This document shows, piece after piece, positions 1 through 8,534 of a stretch of 64,000 bases of DNA (the first letter of the stretch is position 1; each line of letters starts with the position of its first letter). The translations under genes and the position numbers were made by a program. Source of the DNA: Terrisporobacter othiniensis (lineage in GTDB: Bacteria > Bacillota > Clostridia > Peptostreptococcales > Peptostreptococcaceae); contig NZ_JWHR01000068.1 of assembly GCF_000808015.1 (NCBI RefSeq), positions 84,156 to 148,155 on the forward strand, in the 5' to 3' direction. The notes beneath the pieces are model-generated. The model was not told the origin of the DNA and did no database searches. It was given only the letters and a program-made list of their open reading frames with translations.

Positions 1-2
1 TT

Positions 3-104
3 ATAGAAGAAGTAGGAGTAACTCCAACTAAGCTTAGAAAAGATGTTGAGCAACTACAAAAAAATCAAATAAATTTAATGGATAAGATGAATCTGTTGAA
101 ATAA
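3..104 (+). CDS. C-terminal end of an unidentified protein (partial)
   Basis: An open frame enters from the left edge and stops at TAA 102-104, giving about 33 residues rich in Lys, Gln and Leu (ends DKMNLLK), with the look of an amphipathic or coiled-coil tail. It lies just upstream of, and in the same direction as, a run of small phage-type genes. Too little is present to name a family. Confidence 0.5.
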   Translation: MEEVGVTPTKLRKDVEQLQKNQINLMDKMNLLK

Positions 105-174
105 TGTTTTGGATAGAAATAAAGCTCTATTATTCTTTACAAATCAAAATACAGCATAGGGAGATAAAGGACAT

Positions 175-393
175 ATGAAAAATAAGATGATAGAAGCTAT
201 GAGAGCTTATTACCAATACTTGTTAGAAAGACTAAGCAATGCAGAAAAATATTTTAATGAATTGCCTGAAGAAGAGAAAAAGAATGTATATGAAACAAAA
301 GAATATATGGCACTAGAGCAAATCATAAAAGAAACGTCAGAAATAGAAGCTATTGTAAAGAATTACAGTATTTTTGAGAATGTGGAGATATAG
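175..393 (+). CDS. small hypothetical protein
   Basis: 72 residues, charged and Glu/Lys-rich (about a third of residues are E or K), predicted largely helical with no membrane segment or cysteine. GGGAGATAAAGG lies 5-15 bases before the ATG, a good ribosome binding site. It is the first complete gene of a same-strand series (175-2865) that also carries a J-domain protein, a sigma-like factor and a RinA/ArpU-like activator, so a phage or plasmid accessory role is inferred. No family recognised. Confidence 0.6.
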   Translation: MKNKMIEAMRAYYQYLLERLSNAEKYFNELPEEEKKNVYETKEYMALEQIIKETSEIEAIVKNYSIFENVEI

Positions 394-401
394 GTGTAAA
401 T

Positions 402-668
402 ATGAGTATTAGAAAAGTTATAGCATTAATAAAAAGGCATGAAAATGTAAAGGTAATAGTAAATGCTAGAACTAAAATATCAGAGGATTATAAAAGGACA
501 GTACATGATCTAAAAGATATATTGATAAATGATTCAGATAATGTGGAAATAAAATTAAATGATAGAATAATTGAAATATCAGTAAAAGAATTAAAATTTG
601 ATACTGGATTAATGGCAACAGTATTTTATAAAGAGAATTGTGTGATAGTTTTTACACATGAAGATTAA
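402..668 (+). CDS. small hypothetical protein, duplicated at the right end of the window
   Basis: 88 residues with a basic N-terminus (RKVIALIKRH) and alternating hydrophobic/charged stretches, probably a small alpha/beta fold. It starts 8 bases after the previous stop. The first 126 bases are repeated at 63875-64000 with only four differences, so the gene exists in two related elements flanking the window. The family is not recognised; conservation at near-identity in two decayed neighbourhoods suggests recent common origin rather than long divergence. Confidence 0.6.
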   Translation: MSIRKVIALIKRHENVKVIVNARTKISEDYKRTVHDLKDILINDSDNVEIKLNDRIIEISVKELKFDTGLMATVFYKENCVIVFTHED

Positions 669-690
669 CAACTATAGGGGGATTTTTATA

Positions 691-912
691 ATGGAAGTAC
701 AAAAATCTAAGAATATGACAGTTGGCCAAGCTACACTAGAGGTATATAAAGCTATAGAATCACTTGGTTGTGAATTTGATATAGAAGAATTAAAAGAATT
801 AAGAAAATATGTTTTAGGATGTATAGACAAAGACGGAGGTTCTGAAAAAGTTAAGAATATATTTACATTTGTTTTTGATAATTATAATGAGTTAAAAGGT
901 TTAATAAATTAG
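691..912 (+). CDS. small hypothetical protein
   Basis: 73 residues from ATG 691, chosen over the in-frame ATG at 658 because a GGGGG ribosome binding site sits about 8 bases before 691 and because 658 overlaps the preceding gene. Predicted helical, acidic, with two cysteines (SLGCEFD, VLGCIDKDGG). It is the last gene before the strong terminator at 967-994, so it closes the 175-912 transcription unit. No family recognised. Confidence 0.55.
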   Translation: MEVQKSKNMTVGQATLEVYKAIESLGCEFDIEELKELRKYVLGCIDKDGGSEKVKNIFTFVFDNYNELKGLIN

Positions 913-966
913 AAAAATAGTTATTTAAATAGCTAATAATAATGCAACTAAATGCAACTAATATTA

Positions 967-994
967 AGTTACTAGAATTAAGCTTCTAGTAACT
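967..994 (+). terminator. rho-independent terminator after 691-912
   Basis: A perfect 11-bp stem (AGTTACTAGAA paired with TTCTAGTAACT) with a 6-base loop, followed by ATTTTAATT. It separates the small-gene cluster from the J-domain gene. Confidence 0.8.
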
Positions 995-1069
995 ATTTTA
1001 ATTAATAAATGTAGTGACAAATAAAATGATAAAAAAGTAAAATCATAACACTATAAAGGAGTATTTCAA

Positions 1070-1705
1070 ATGTTTTGCAAAATAAGAAAAGGTAAATGGG
1101 GATATAGTATTTATGCTTGTGATAGAAAGAGGGTAAATGGGAAAGTAGTGTCAAATGATATAAAGGTGGATTCATATGCATGGCACTCACTTTATGAAGA
1201 TAACGAAGAAATAAACGGTTTAATAGATGATATACCAGTGATTTTAATGAGAAGTATAACAGGTAAATGTATAAGGGATGAAGATTTAAATTTAGACTTT
1301 GATGATGTAGTGGAGAAATTAATTAAAGTTAAAAAAGAGTATTACCCTACATATAAAGCTATGATGTTAAAGATAAGAGATGATATTAAAAAAGAAGAAG
1401 AAAATAAGCTTCTTGAATATGAAAACTTTAAAAATGAATATAGCTCATTACACTATAAAGAACTCATGGAAAAGTACCAGGAAGGATATGACAGAGGATT
1501 ATTGGATGGAATAAAAGTAGAGGATAAATTTTTTAATCGGAGTAGTGACAAAAAACTTGAAATGAATGATAGTGAAAAGAAACTACTAAAAAAGTTATAT
1601 AAAAGAATGGCCATGCAATACCATCCAGATAGAAATACAAATAATAAAGAATGTACTGAAATGATGATATTAATAAATAAACTGAAAGAGCAATGGGGTA
1701 TATAG
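1070..1705 (+). CDS. protein with C-terminal J-domain (DnaJ-like)
   Basis: 211 residues. The last ~50 residues form a truncated J-domain: KLYKRMAMQYHPDRNTNN contains the invariant HPD tripeptide (about residues 185-187) that contacts Hsp70/DnaK. The N-terminal 150 residues have no recognised fold and include a Glu/Lys-rich helical stretch. There is no G/F linker, zinc finger or client-binding region, so it is not a general DnaJ. Such stand-alone C-terminal J-domains occur in phage and plasmid proteins that recruit host DnaK. The next gene, a sigma-like factor, begins 9 bases downstream, so they are co-transcribed. RBS AAAGGAG precedes the ATG. Confidence 0.75.
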   Translation: MFCKIRKGKWGYSIYACDRKRVNGKVVSNDIKVDSYAWHSLYEDNEEINGLIDDIPVILMRSITGKCIRDEDLNLDFDDVVEKLIKVKKEYYPTYKAMMLKIRDDIKKEEENKLLEYENFKNEYSSLHYKELMEKYQEGYDRGLLDGIKVEDKFFNRSSDKKLEMNDSEKKLLKKLYKRMAMQYHPDRNTNNKECTEMMILINKLKEQWGI

Positions 1706-1714
1706 GGGGTAACA

Positions 1715-2428
1715 ATGACAGATAAAGAGTACTTACAATATAAGTCAATGCTTATTAAAATAGCTAATAAATTTAAAAATAATCCTTATGGAATTGATAT
1801 AGAGGATATTATGCAAATAGGTAGTTTAGGAATGATTAGAGCCTTTGAAACGTATAAAGAAGGAAAAGGAATGAGTTTTGATACTTATATGTATAGCTGT
1901 ATTAGTTGGAGTATAAAAAGAGAGTTTCATAATCTTAAAAGAATACATGGCCAATATGCTATTACATCACTAGATCATGAAATAGATGAAGATACAAATA
2001 TGTATGATATTATTCCAAATAGTAGTGTTAATGTAGAGAGTGAAGTGCTAGAAGATATGACACTACAAGAGTATATACAAGAGTTTAAAAATATATTACC
2101 ACCTACAAAAGCCAACATTTTTATTGATAGATATGTGAATGAGCTTCAAATAAAAGATATATCTGCCAAGTATAATAAAATGGACAGTGCAATTAATAGC
2201 ATACTAAGACAGTGTAGAAGTGAGTTAATGAGAAAGTCATTCAGAATAAGGAAAGAATATGAAAAATATATAGAACAAAGGAAAAAGAGTGAAAATATAT
2301 ATACTAATCCTTCTATTATAGAAGCTGATAGTGGTTATTATAATTCTAGGCTAGAACTAATTAAGAGATTAGAAGAGGAGCAAATAAAAAGAGATAGAGA
2401 GTTTATGAGCTATTATAGCTGCTATTAA
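1715..2428 (+). CDS. sigma-70-family RNA polymerase sigma factor, phage/plasmid type
   Basis: 237 residues. Residues ~25-70 match sigma region 2: DIEDIMQIGSLGMIRAFETY is the core-binding and -10 segment, followed by SFDTYMYSCISWSIKREF. A degenerate region 4-like helix-turn-helix may lie around residues 135-170 (FIDRYVNELQIKDISAKYNK). The C-terminal ~60 residues are a charged tail. It starts after a GGGGGT ribosome binding site, directly behind the J-domain gene. It most likely redirects host RNA polymerase to element genes; the promoter it reads cannot be deduced here. Confidence 0.8.
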   Translation: MTDKEYLQYKSMLIKIANKFKNNPYGIDIEDIMQIGSLGMIRAFETYKEGKGMSFDTYMYSCISWSIKREFHNLKRIHGQYAITSLDHEIDEDTNMYDIIPNSSVNVESEVLEDMTLQEYIQEFKNILPPTKANIFIDRYVNELQIKDISAKYNKMDSAINSILRQCRSELMRKSFRIRKEYEKYIEQRKKSENIYTNPSIIEADSGYYNSRLELIKRLEEEQIKRDREFMSYYSCY

Positions 2429-2487
2429 AAGAATAGACTTTTTACCTTTAAAGGAAGAAAGTAGTACTAAACTTAAGAGGTAATAGA

Positions 2488-2865
2488 ATGAAAAAAGATA
2501 AATATTACAAGATGACCGAAGAAATATTAAAAGATTATAATTATATGTTGCATGTAATAGAGCTTATTAATTTAGAATTAGAAGAAGAAACTAATATAGA
2601 TCATGTAGATAAACTGAAATATATCAAGAATAAGAATGAGATAATTATTAAAAAAATAAATATAGCTATTAATAATATGAGTGATGATGAGTATGTATTA
2701 TTTGAAAGTCTATATATAAACAAAGAAAGACCTATTAATATAATGTGCAAAATGAATATATCTAAAAGTACATATTATGATTTAAAAAAGAAGCTAATAT
2801 TTAAAATTAGTGAAATAATATATCCTAAGTGTATAAGGGATATGCATGAGAGCTATTTATTTTAG
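2488..2865 (+). CDS. RinA/ArpU-like phage transcription activator
   Basis: 125 residues. The C-terminal part (ISKSTYYDLKKKLIFKISEI) is a sigma region-4-like helix-turn-helix, preceded by helical segments (INNMSDDEYVLFESLYI), the arrangement of the RinA/ArpU late-gene activators of Gram-positive phages. AAGAGGT precedes the ATG. These activators normally sit at the junction between early and late genes, yet no terminase or structural genes follow, so it is an orphan here. Family assignment is from pattern, not from a search. Confidence 0.6.
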   Translation: MKKDKYYKMTEEILKDYNYMLHVIELINLELEEETNIDHVDKLKYIKNKNEIIIKKINIAINNMSDDEYVLFESLYINKERPINIMCKMNISKSTYYDLKKKLIFKISEIIYPKCIRDMHESYLF

Positions 2866-3516
2866 TGTAGAAGCTATTTTAAATAGATTTTAATATTTTG
2901 GTAGCAACAAATTCGGAAAAAATATTGGGTTTAAGTTTATAACTAAAATACTAGGATTAAATAAAATAGATTATACATATTTATTTTGAATTTAAGCTTT
3001 TAGCTGACTTGGTGATTAACTTATATGTATAATATAACTAAGTCTTATGATTATTATATGAATGAGAGATAAATAATTTATATCATATAATTAAATAGGG
3101 GCTTAGTATGATAATATTATGGGATTATATTATAGATTTAATAATCAACCTAAAGTTGATATTGAAATTTATAGGAATTTAGATTAGTGCAGTGTTATAA
3201 AATTAGTGTTTAATTATAAAAAGCTGCAGAAAAACATGCTCATCTAATTAGCGTTAATGGAAAGCATGTAAGGTAACAGTTACATGTTTTTAGTTCCTAA
3301 TAATCGTAATATTAATTATATTTAAAATACGATTCTCATATATAGCAGAAAAAGTTAAATTATACTTTAATTATTATTTAAGAAATAATAATTGTACAAG
3401 TAGATTTAAGAGAAATAAATAAGATTATAATATAAATAATAACTAAAAGTATTATAGCTGGCTTTTATGAGATGATTTTGATTACGAGTTTATAAAGAAT
3501 AGGAAGTGAAGTAATA
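2866..3516. other. 650-base intergenic region, no gene seen
   Basis: Very AT-rich with stops in all frames. The only clear structure is a hairpin followed by TTTTT at 3265-3291. Where a phage late operon would be expected after the RinA-like gene, nothing coding is left. Confidence 0.6.
3265..3291 (+). terminator. rho-independent terminator in intergenic DNA
   Basis: CATGTAA pairs with TTACATG across an 8-base loop and is followed by TTTTTAG. An upstream ACATGCT (about 3233) could pair with AGCATGT 3263-3269, giving an alternative fold, so an attenuator is possible. Confidence 0.5.
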
Positions 3517-4446
3517 GTGATTTGTGCTTACTGTGGTCAAGAAGCGAAAGGAACAAGAGAACATATTATTTCTTGTGGAATATTAGATATTTTTCCAGAG
3601 TGCTTTGTTACAATAGATAATATTAGAGAGGTAGTCCATAGGGGAGATCCTGTAGTGAAAGATGTATGCGTAGAATGTAATAACAATAAAATTTCTTATA
3701 TTGATTCGTATGCAAAAGATATTATTTCTAATTATTTTATAAAAAAATATGAAAAAGATGATACACTGGATTTTGTTTATAATTATACCTTAGTTCAAAA
3801 AATGCTATTGAAATATGCGTTTAATGATTTACGTTCCCACAAAGATGATATATCATTTTTTAAATCAAACATATTAGATTTTTTGATGAGCAAAGATATA
3901 ATTGAGCCATTAAGAAATGTTACAGTATTAGCAGGCCTTGCGGTTAATACGTCTCCTGCACATGATTTTATGTTCGGGAATAATAAAATTCGATGGGGTA
4001 AAGACCCTGTTTTTCTTTCAAATAGCATTATTAAGTATATTGATTATAATACAGGAGAAATTTATCGTAGAGATGAAAATCCTAATCAAGAATTTAAAAA
4101 AATGAGACTTTCTTATGTATTTAGATTTAATAGTGTACAATTTTTGTTAATCTGTTGGGATAAGAATATTTCTGATGAAGAATTAAAAGAGAATAATGTG
4201 ATATTAAAATATCAGTATCCATACACTATTCTAAATAGCCAAGGACATAATACCCTATCAAGATGTACAAGTGAAATAACATATCATTTTGAGAAACTAA
4301 TTGATGTAACATGGGGACAAGGAATTTATGATGATATTTCTTTTATGCGTGGCACTTATTCATATGAAAAGCAACAATATCTTAAAGAAGTAGAAAAACG
4401 TTGGCAAAAAGAAGAAGAATATTTAGCTAAAAAATTTCCTAGATAG
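3517..4446 (+). CDS. HNH-like endonuclease domain protein
   Basis: 309 residues from a GTG start with AGGAAGTGAAG upstream. The N-terminal ~60 residues carry two zinc knuckles and an HNH-like core: MICAYCGQ, then REHIIS, then DVCVECNNNKIS (CxxC...H...CxxCN). The remainder has no recognised fold; it ends in a charged helix. HNH proteins of this size with an N-terminal knuckle are often stand-alone nucleases in defence or mobile loci. It has no co-directional neighbour within 2 kb on either side except the terminator at 4661, so partners are not evident. A non-catalytic zinc-binding role is also possible. Confidence 0.65.
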   Translation: MICAYCGQEAKGTREHIISCGILDIFPECFVTIDNIREVVHRGDPVVKDVCVECNNNKISYIDSYAKDIISNYFIKKYEKDDTLDFVYNYTLVQKMLLKYAFNDLRSHKDDISFFKSNILDFLMSKDIIEPLRNVTVLAGLAVNTSPAHDFMFGNNKIRWGKDPVFLSNSIIKYIDYNTGEIYRRDENPNQEFKKMRLSYVFRFNSVQFLLICWDKNISDEELKENNVILKYQYPYTILNSQGHNTLSRCTSEITYHFEKLIDVTWGQGIYDDISFMRGTYSYEKQQYLKEVEKRWQKEEEYLAKKFPR

Positions 4447-4660
4447 ATTTATTATGGTATACATCATAGTATAACCTATTATGTAGTTATAATATGACTT
4501 AGATACTGTAAAAACCTAATTTATTGAGTAGATTAGATAAATAATCTTAAGGTATCATCAGATAGTAGACATAAAATTTAATAAATAAAAAGTTTCAGTA
4601 AAAATTATATTATAATCAGATAAATATTATATTATCGAGGTTTATGATTATTAGAATATT

Positions 4661-4694
4661 AGGGTGTGCCTATTTTATAGGTGCACTCTTTTTA
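4661..4694 (+). terminator. rho-independent terminator
   Basis: AGGGTGTGCCTAT pairs (with G-T) with ATAGGTGCACTCT around a 3-base loop and runs into TTTTT. It ends transcription from the HNH-like gene. Confidence 0.8.
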
Positions 4695-4710
4695 CTATAA
4701 AATAAAGTAA

Positions 4711-5017
4711 CATTACCAATAAGGTAAAGGAACGTTACTATTGATTTAATGCAACGTTGCAATGGAGTACTCTGTTAATGATTTAGCCTAATAAATCCTT
4801 GTAATATAGCCTGTTGGAATGCTAGTAAATGCTAGTATAGGAGACTGTTTGAATGTTTAAAAATACTTACTATTAAGGTGAATGTACACCCTTGTAAAAC
4901 CTAGTATAAAAAACGCGGTCACTATTGCAAAATGTTGCCATAAAGTTAGAAGTAGCATGCTAACAAACGCTAACATAAAATTAGAAATAGGCTACCAGTA
5001 GCTTCAAAAAACTTCAA
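4711..5017. repeat. paired 10-bp-period direct repeats, cluster A
   Basis: A series of heptamer pairs spaced exactly 10 bases start to start, each with its own sequence: CCTAATA/CCTTGTA (4787), GCTAGTA x2 (4821), CCTTGTA/CCTAGTA (4890), ATTGCAA/GTTGCCA (4924), GCTAACA x2 (4959), and a triple GCTACCA/GCTTCAA/ACTTCAA (4991, 5001, 5011). The spacer is nearly always AAA, AAT or AAC. The cluster opens with AACATTACCAATAA and AACGTTACTATTGATTT, also found at the start of cluster B (6849). No coding frame is open across it. Confidence 0.75.
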
Positions 5018-5419
5018 TAAAAAATGCAATATACACCTCAAATAATTTCTGAAACGAATGCGAACGAAATAAGGATAAAGATTTTAACTTATAGAGTACA
5101 AATTTGCACCCTATTAATATAAATTTCCAAAACGAATAAATGGAGTACTACAAATAGATTTAAGCGTGCTAAATACTGAAATGATGACGTTTTATTAATA
5201 TTTAGGCGTGAATTTTTTTGGAACGTTCCAAAACGACGAATAAACGTAGTACTCCAATAGTTTAAGAGGGATAAATATTGAAATATCAACGATTGTAATT
5301 ATTATATTTTTGAAACCTTAGTCTTTGGGTTGCACCTTTTTTGGAGTACTTCCAAAACAAACGAATAGGCAAAATGCTCCCTAAGTTAAATTTAGGCAAT
5401 GGAGAAATATTTCGCCCTT

Positions 5420-5448
5420 CCACTCAATACCAAAACGGTATCGAGTGG
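5420..5448. other. 12-bp-stem hairpin of unknown role
   Basis: CCACTCAATACC pairs with GGTATCGAGTGG (one mismatch) around a 5-base loop. It is not followed by a T-run, so it is a structured RNA element, an operator or a protein-binding palindrome rather than a terminator. Confidence 0.5.
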
Positions 5449-5713
5449 ACAAAATTGTACAGTCATAAATCATAAATAAAGAGATCATCTACCGGGGGAA
5501 ATTTTTCTCTCGGCTAATTAAGTTTCAACTTTTTGTGAAAGTTCAGATGTGACTAATAGCCACTTTAGAAAATTATATAAGAAGCTATATTTCTAATATG
5601 CATACTATGCACTTTAGAGCTATATAAATTGGGGGGACTTGTTTTGGGGCGTCCTTGAAATTTCAACAAAAGTAAATTTTTACTTATGCCGAAAGTTCAG
5701 TTATAAGTTTTCT

Positions 5714-5870
5714 GTTATCGGTAATAACGATACACAAAAAGCAATTGGATAATGTTGATGAGGAAGATAGGGTTAACAGTAAAACTCAGGGGTGTTTTGC
5801 CGTTGAGTTAGGTCAAAGAGGTAGTTGGCTAATAAATGAAAGTGGACTTTATCCTTTTAAAAGGGAAAAC
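5714..5870 (+). pseudogene. BRO-N type antirepressor fragment
   Basis: Two reading frames together resemble the N-terminal BRO domain of phage antirepressors: VIGNNDTQKAI in one frame, then KQLDNVDEEDR through SWLINESGLYP in the next. The INESGLY signature is typical of BRO-N. The frame changes near 5741 and the following SLIL..SKLPEAKKFKRW part of the family is absent, so it is a remnant. It marks this region as decayed phage DNA. Confidence 0.6.
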
Positions 5871-6353
5871 TTCTGAAACCGATGTTAAAAATTTAGATGA
5901 TCATTATATGCATATCCGAAAATTAAACAATAAAGCTTCTTATCCAGTATAAATTAAGGTAGTTATATGGAGCGTTTCCACTTTTGGTAACGCTGAGCTA
6001 AATTTTGAGCTTAGAGTAGACAAAGAGCCAGCCTTATATTTATTTCATAAAAAGTGATAAACCTAAAGTATACATCAAAATGCTACTCACTTTTATTATG
6101 CCTTAAATTATGGCGTCCGAGAAAATCTAAGTAATACTAAGATTATTTTATAAAACTTTATATTAAATAAATTGAGTTATAGGAAGTTTAAAAAAATAAT
6201 AGAATTTAGAGGTAAAATTTATAGCAATGTCGAATCGTTATATATATCATATTTTATAGTCAAAATAAACTTTTTTATTTCTTAATATTTACTGGCTTAT
6301 GTGAAAAAATAAATAAGTATAATGTGACTTTTAATATTTAGGGGGGTTTATAA

Positions 6354-6506
6354 ATGAACTTGATTTCTTATTTAAGTTTATTTTTCGGGATATTGTTACT
6401 TATACCTGCTATTATGCTTAATTTAAGTGGTTTAATTAGATATTTAATAGCGTTGCTTGCAGTGATTTTAATTGTTAGTGGGGTATTAATGAATAAATCA
6501 CTATGA
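6354..6506 (+). CDS. 50-residue hydrophobic membrane protein
   Basis: ATG 6354 lies 7 bases after AGGGGGG, an excellent ribosome binding site. The 50 residues are almost entirely hydrophobic and form two predicted transmembrane helices (LSLFFGILLLIPAIML and LIALLAVILIVSGVLM) joined by a short NLSGLIRY turn. TATAAT-like sequence occurs about 40 bases upstream. It is the only good gene in 2.8 kb of otherwise non-coding DNA and lies between the two repeat clusters. It could be a small membrane regulator, a holin-like remnant or a type I toxin peptide; sequence alone does not decide. Confidence 0.6.
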   Translation: MNLISYLSLFFGILLLIPAIMLNLSGLIRYLIALLAVILIVSGVLMNKSL

Positions 6507-6848
6507 AGATCTTTTTTTAATTTATTTATAAATTTTCTCTAAAATATATAGAGTATTGTAAATATAAAATTAAATATTAAATTTATAAAAATACTGTATT
6601 TTTCAAAAGGGAACATACGGTATTTTTTAGTTCGAAATTCAAATATAAAAGAAGTAATAAAGATATTAAACTAAAAAATAAAAATGCAGAGAAGTTTGTT
6701 TCATTTAAGAATAATACATAAAAGAATTTAGATATTATTATTTATTCTGCTCATTCTGAATCTTTAAAAAGAAGCATTCCGAGTTTTCCGACTCCCTAAA
6801 AAAGATACTCGGTTATTACTCGGCACTTTCGGCAGTCTTAAAAAAGAA

Positions 6849-7182
6849 CATTACCAATAAACAATAGGAACGTTACTATTGATTTTATGGAGTACTAAGT
6901 TAAAGTATCAACTTAGTAAAACTTAGTATTAGGCTGATATAATACCCTTGTGAACTCTTGTATAAGAATCTATTTGAACACTTACAAATGCTTACATTCA
7001 ATAGAGTGTTACTATTGGGAAATGTGGTAATTATAAGGAGATATCGTGCTAACAATTGCTAACATTAGGACCTGAAAAAACTTGAACTTAAAAAGCTAAG
7101 TAATGCTAAGGTTATGAAAACCTCACAAAACCTCACTATTGTATATTGTGTAAAACTTTTAATATCCTAATAAATCCTACAA
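6849..7182. repeat. paired 10-bp-period direct repeats, cluster B
   Basis: Related to cluster A by its opening sequence and by design, but with other heptamers: ACTTAGT x2 (6911), CCTTGTG/TCTTGTA (6946), ACTTACA/GCTTACA (6980), GCTAACA x2 (7048), GCTAAGT/GCTAAGG (7095), CCTCACA/CCTCACT (7121) and CCTAATA/CCTACAA (7166). Spacers are AAA, AAT or ATT, except GAAC-containing 6946. GCTAACA and CCTAATA pairs are shared with cluster A. The cluster ends about 95 bases before the first toxin remnant. Confidence 0.75.
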
Positions 7183-7276
7183 ATACTATACGACTATAAA
7201 AGTAATATATAATTAATAATTAGCTTTAAATGCTATAATATCTATATTGTATTTATATAAATATGTTAGTAAATAA

Positions 7277-7354
7277 GCTACTATTCTATTAAATCAACCT
7301 GGAAAAGTAATTATAACATATGCAAAAGGTTCTAAATATTGGAGGAAAAAATAG
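7277..7354 (+). pseudogene. polymorphic-toxin C-terminal tail remnant
   Basis: An open frame reads QPGKVIITYAKGSKYWRKK and stops at 7352-7354. The GKVIT.Y..GSKYW pattern is that of the last strand(s) of secreted polymorphic toxin tips. It has no start and no upstream toxin body. Immediately after, a short frame (DFFNNLIYDIEK, to 7391) may be the start of its lost immunity gene. This is the first of four cassette remnants. Confidence 0.5.
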
Positions 7355-7441
7355 ATTTTTTTAATAATTTAATTTACGATATAGAAAAATAAAGATATGT
7401 TTTATTAGCTATACCAACGTATAAAAACAAACCTAAATAAT

Positions 7442-7898
7442 ACTACAGTTGAGAAGATAGATAAAGTAGTTCACAACGAACTGATAAGGGTATATGACTT
7501 TGAGGTTGAAGATTTCCATACGTATTTTGTATCTGATGCTAGTGTATTGGTGCATAATACAGAAGGTTGCAAATATCAGGTTGGAGCCTATAAAGATATA
7601 AAGGGATCAAAAGGATTAGATGCATATCATGCAGGACAGAAAGCAGTGATGAAAAAATTAGCTAAAAATTATGATGAAATGACTGCTCCTGCAATAAATG
7701 TTCCTAAGGTAGGACATACGATTAAAAGGAGATAAAGGTATTGTATCAAGAAAGACAAAGGGTATAACTAGTTCAAGACAACTATTGGCAAGAGATATAA
7801 AAGAATTAAGACGAGTTTATCCTGATATTCCAAATTCAAAATTAAGAGAATTGATTAGTATGAATAAAAAATTATATCCAGAAATGAGGAAAAAATAA
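7442..7898 (+). pseudogene. Hint C-terminal half fused to a nuclease-like toxin tip, frameshifted
   Basis: The frame opens with the second half of a pretoxin Hint domain (TVEKIDKVVHNEL ... VEDFHTYFVSDASVLVHNT), whose terminal VHN is the usual self-cleavage boundary. The toxin tip follows (YKDIKGSKGLDAYHAGQ). Frame 1 stops at 7733-7735; the tail KGIVSRKTKGITSSRQLLARD ... YPEMRKK continues in the next frame to TAA 7896-7898. One extra A in ATTAAAAGG (about 7727) explains this. Related tips usually read DAHH; here it is DAYH. The N-terminal Hint half is missing. The immunity gene starts 2 bases later. Confidence 0.75.
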
Positions 7899-7899
7899 A

Positions 7900-8241
7900 A
7901 TGAATGAAGATTTTATTAAAAGTATTTACAAAACTATAGTTGAAGAAAATAAAGAATTATATAAAGATTTATTTAATAATACAAATATAAGCGAGGTAAG
8001 TGACACATACTGGAAACAATCATTACAATTATATAATGACTTATCAGAAGATAAAAGAGTAGTATTTATTAGTGTTATAGAACAAATAATGATTGATACT
8101 GTATCAAATATATTTGGAATAATTGATGGTAGTAGTACACTTAATGAATGTAACATTCAACCTAAACTATTATTAAATGATATTGATACGGATGGGGAAT
8201 TACAAGATATATTTCTAGAATATATAGAAGAGATTGAATAG
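7900..8241 (+). CDS. putative immunity protein of the 7442-7898 toxin
   Basis: 113 residues, acidic, helical, without signal peptide or membrane segment, as expected for a cytoplasmic immunity protein. Its ATG lies one base after the toxin stop, with AGGAAAAAA upstream, so it would be translationally coupled to an intact toxin. The gene is undamaged although its toxin is broken, consistent with retention as an orphan immunity gene against kin toxins. The immunity family was not identified. A terminator follows at 8324-8370. Confidence 0.65.
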   Translation: MNEDFIKSIYKTIVEENKELYKDLFNNTNISEVSDTYWKQSLQLYNDLSEDKRVVFISVIEQIMIDTVSNIFGIIDGSSTLNECNIQPKLLLNDIDTDGELQDIFLEYIEEIE

Positions 8242-8323
8242 TTTAATAAACTATAATTTAAATTTATATTAACTATTTAAAAATAGAAAAATATTTAACA
8301 AAAACATTTTCAAGTGAGTAAAG

Positions 8324-8370
8324 ATAGAGAATATGCATAATTGATTTATAGTTTGTATATTCTCTATTTT
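8324..8370 (+). terminator. terminator closing the first toxin/immunity cassette
   Basis: ATAGAGAATAT pairs with ATATTCTCTAT across a long AT-rich loop and is followed by TTTT. Confidence 0.6.
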
Positions 8371-8534
8371 ATAATTAAAAAGGCATGATATCATAATGCA
8401 GTAGTTGAGTTTTAATATAAAATACTTAGATAAGATATCAGAATATGTAGACATGATAATGATAGTGATAAATAAAATAAATGAAGACTCATTTTTGTAT
8501 TAGTCTTAATAATTACTTACATTGATAATGGAAG

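Noticed and set aside
1002-1190. Minus-strand ORF opposite the J-domain gene start
   Set aside because: No ribosome binding site and antisense to a well-supported gene.
1-3000. Complete prophage at the left end
   Set aside because: No terminase, portal, capsid or tail genes occur anywhere in the window; only regulatory and replication relics are present.
4780-7190. Possible CRISPR array in the repeat-rich region
   Set aside because: Repeats are 7 bases, paired at 10-bp spacing and differ from pair to pair; there are no uniform 25-40-base repeats or spacers and no cas genes.
4447-7276. Large structured non-coding RNA (ROOL/GOLLD-like)
   Set aside because: Gene-poor phage-like context fits, but I could not trace conserved helices of these classes; a covariance-model search would be needed, so no call is made.
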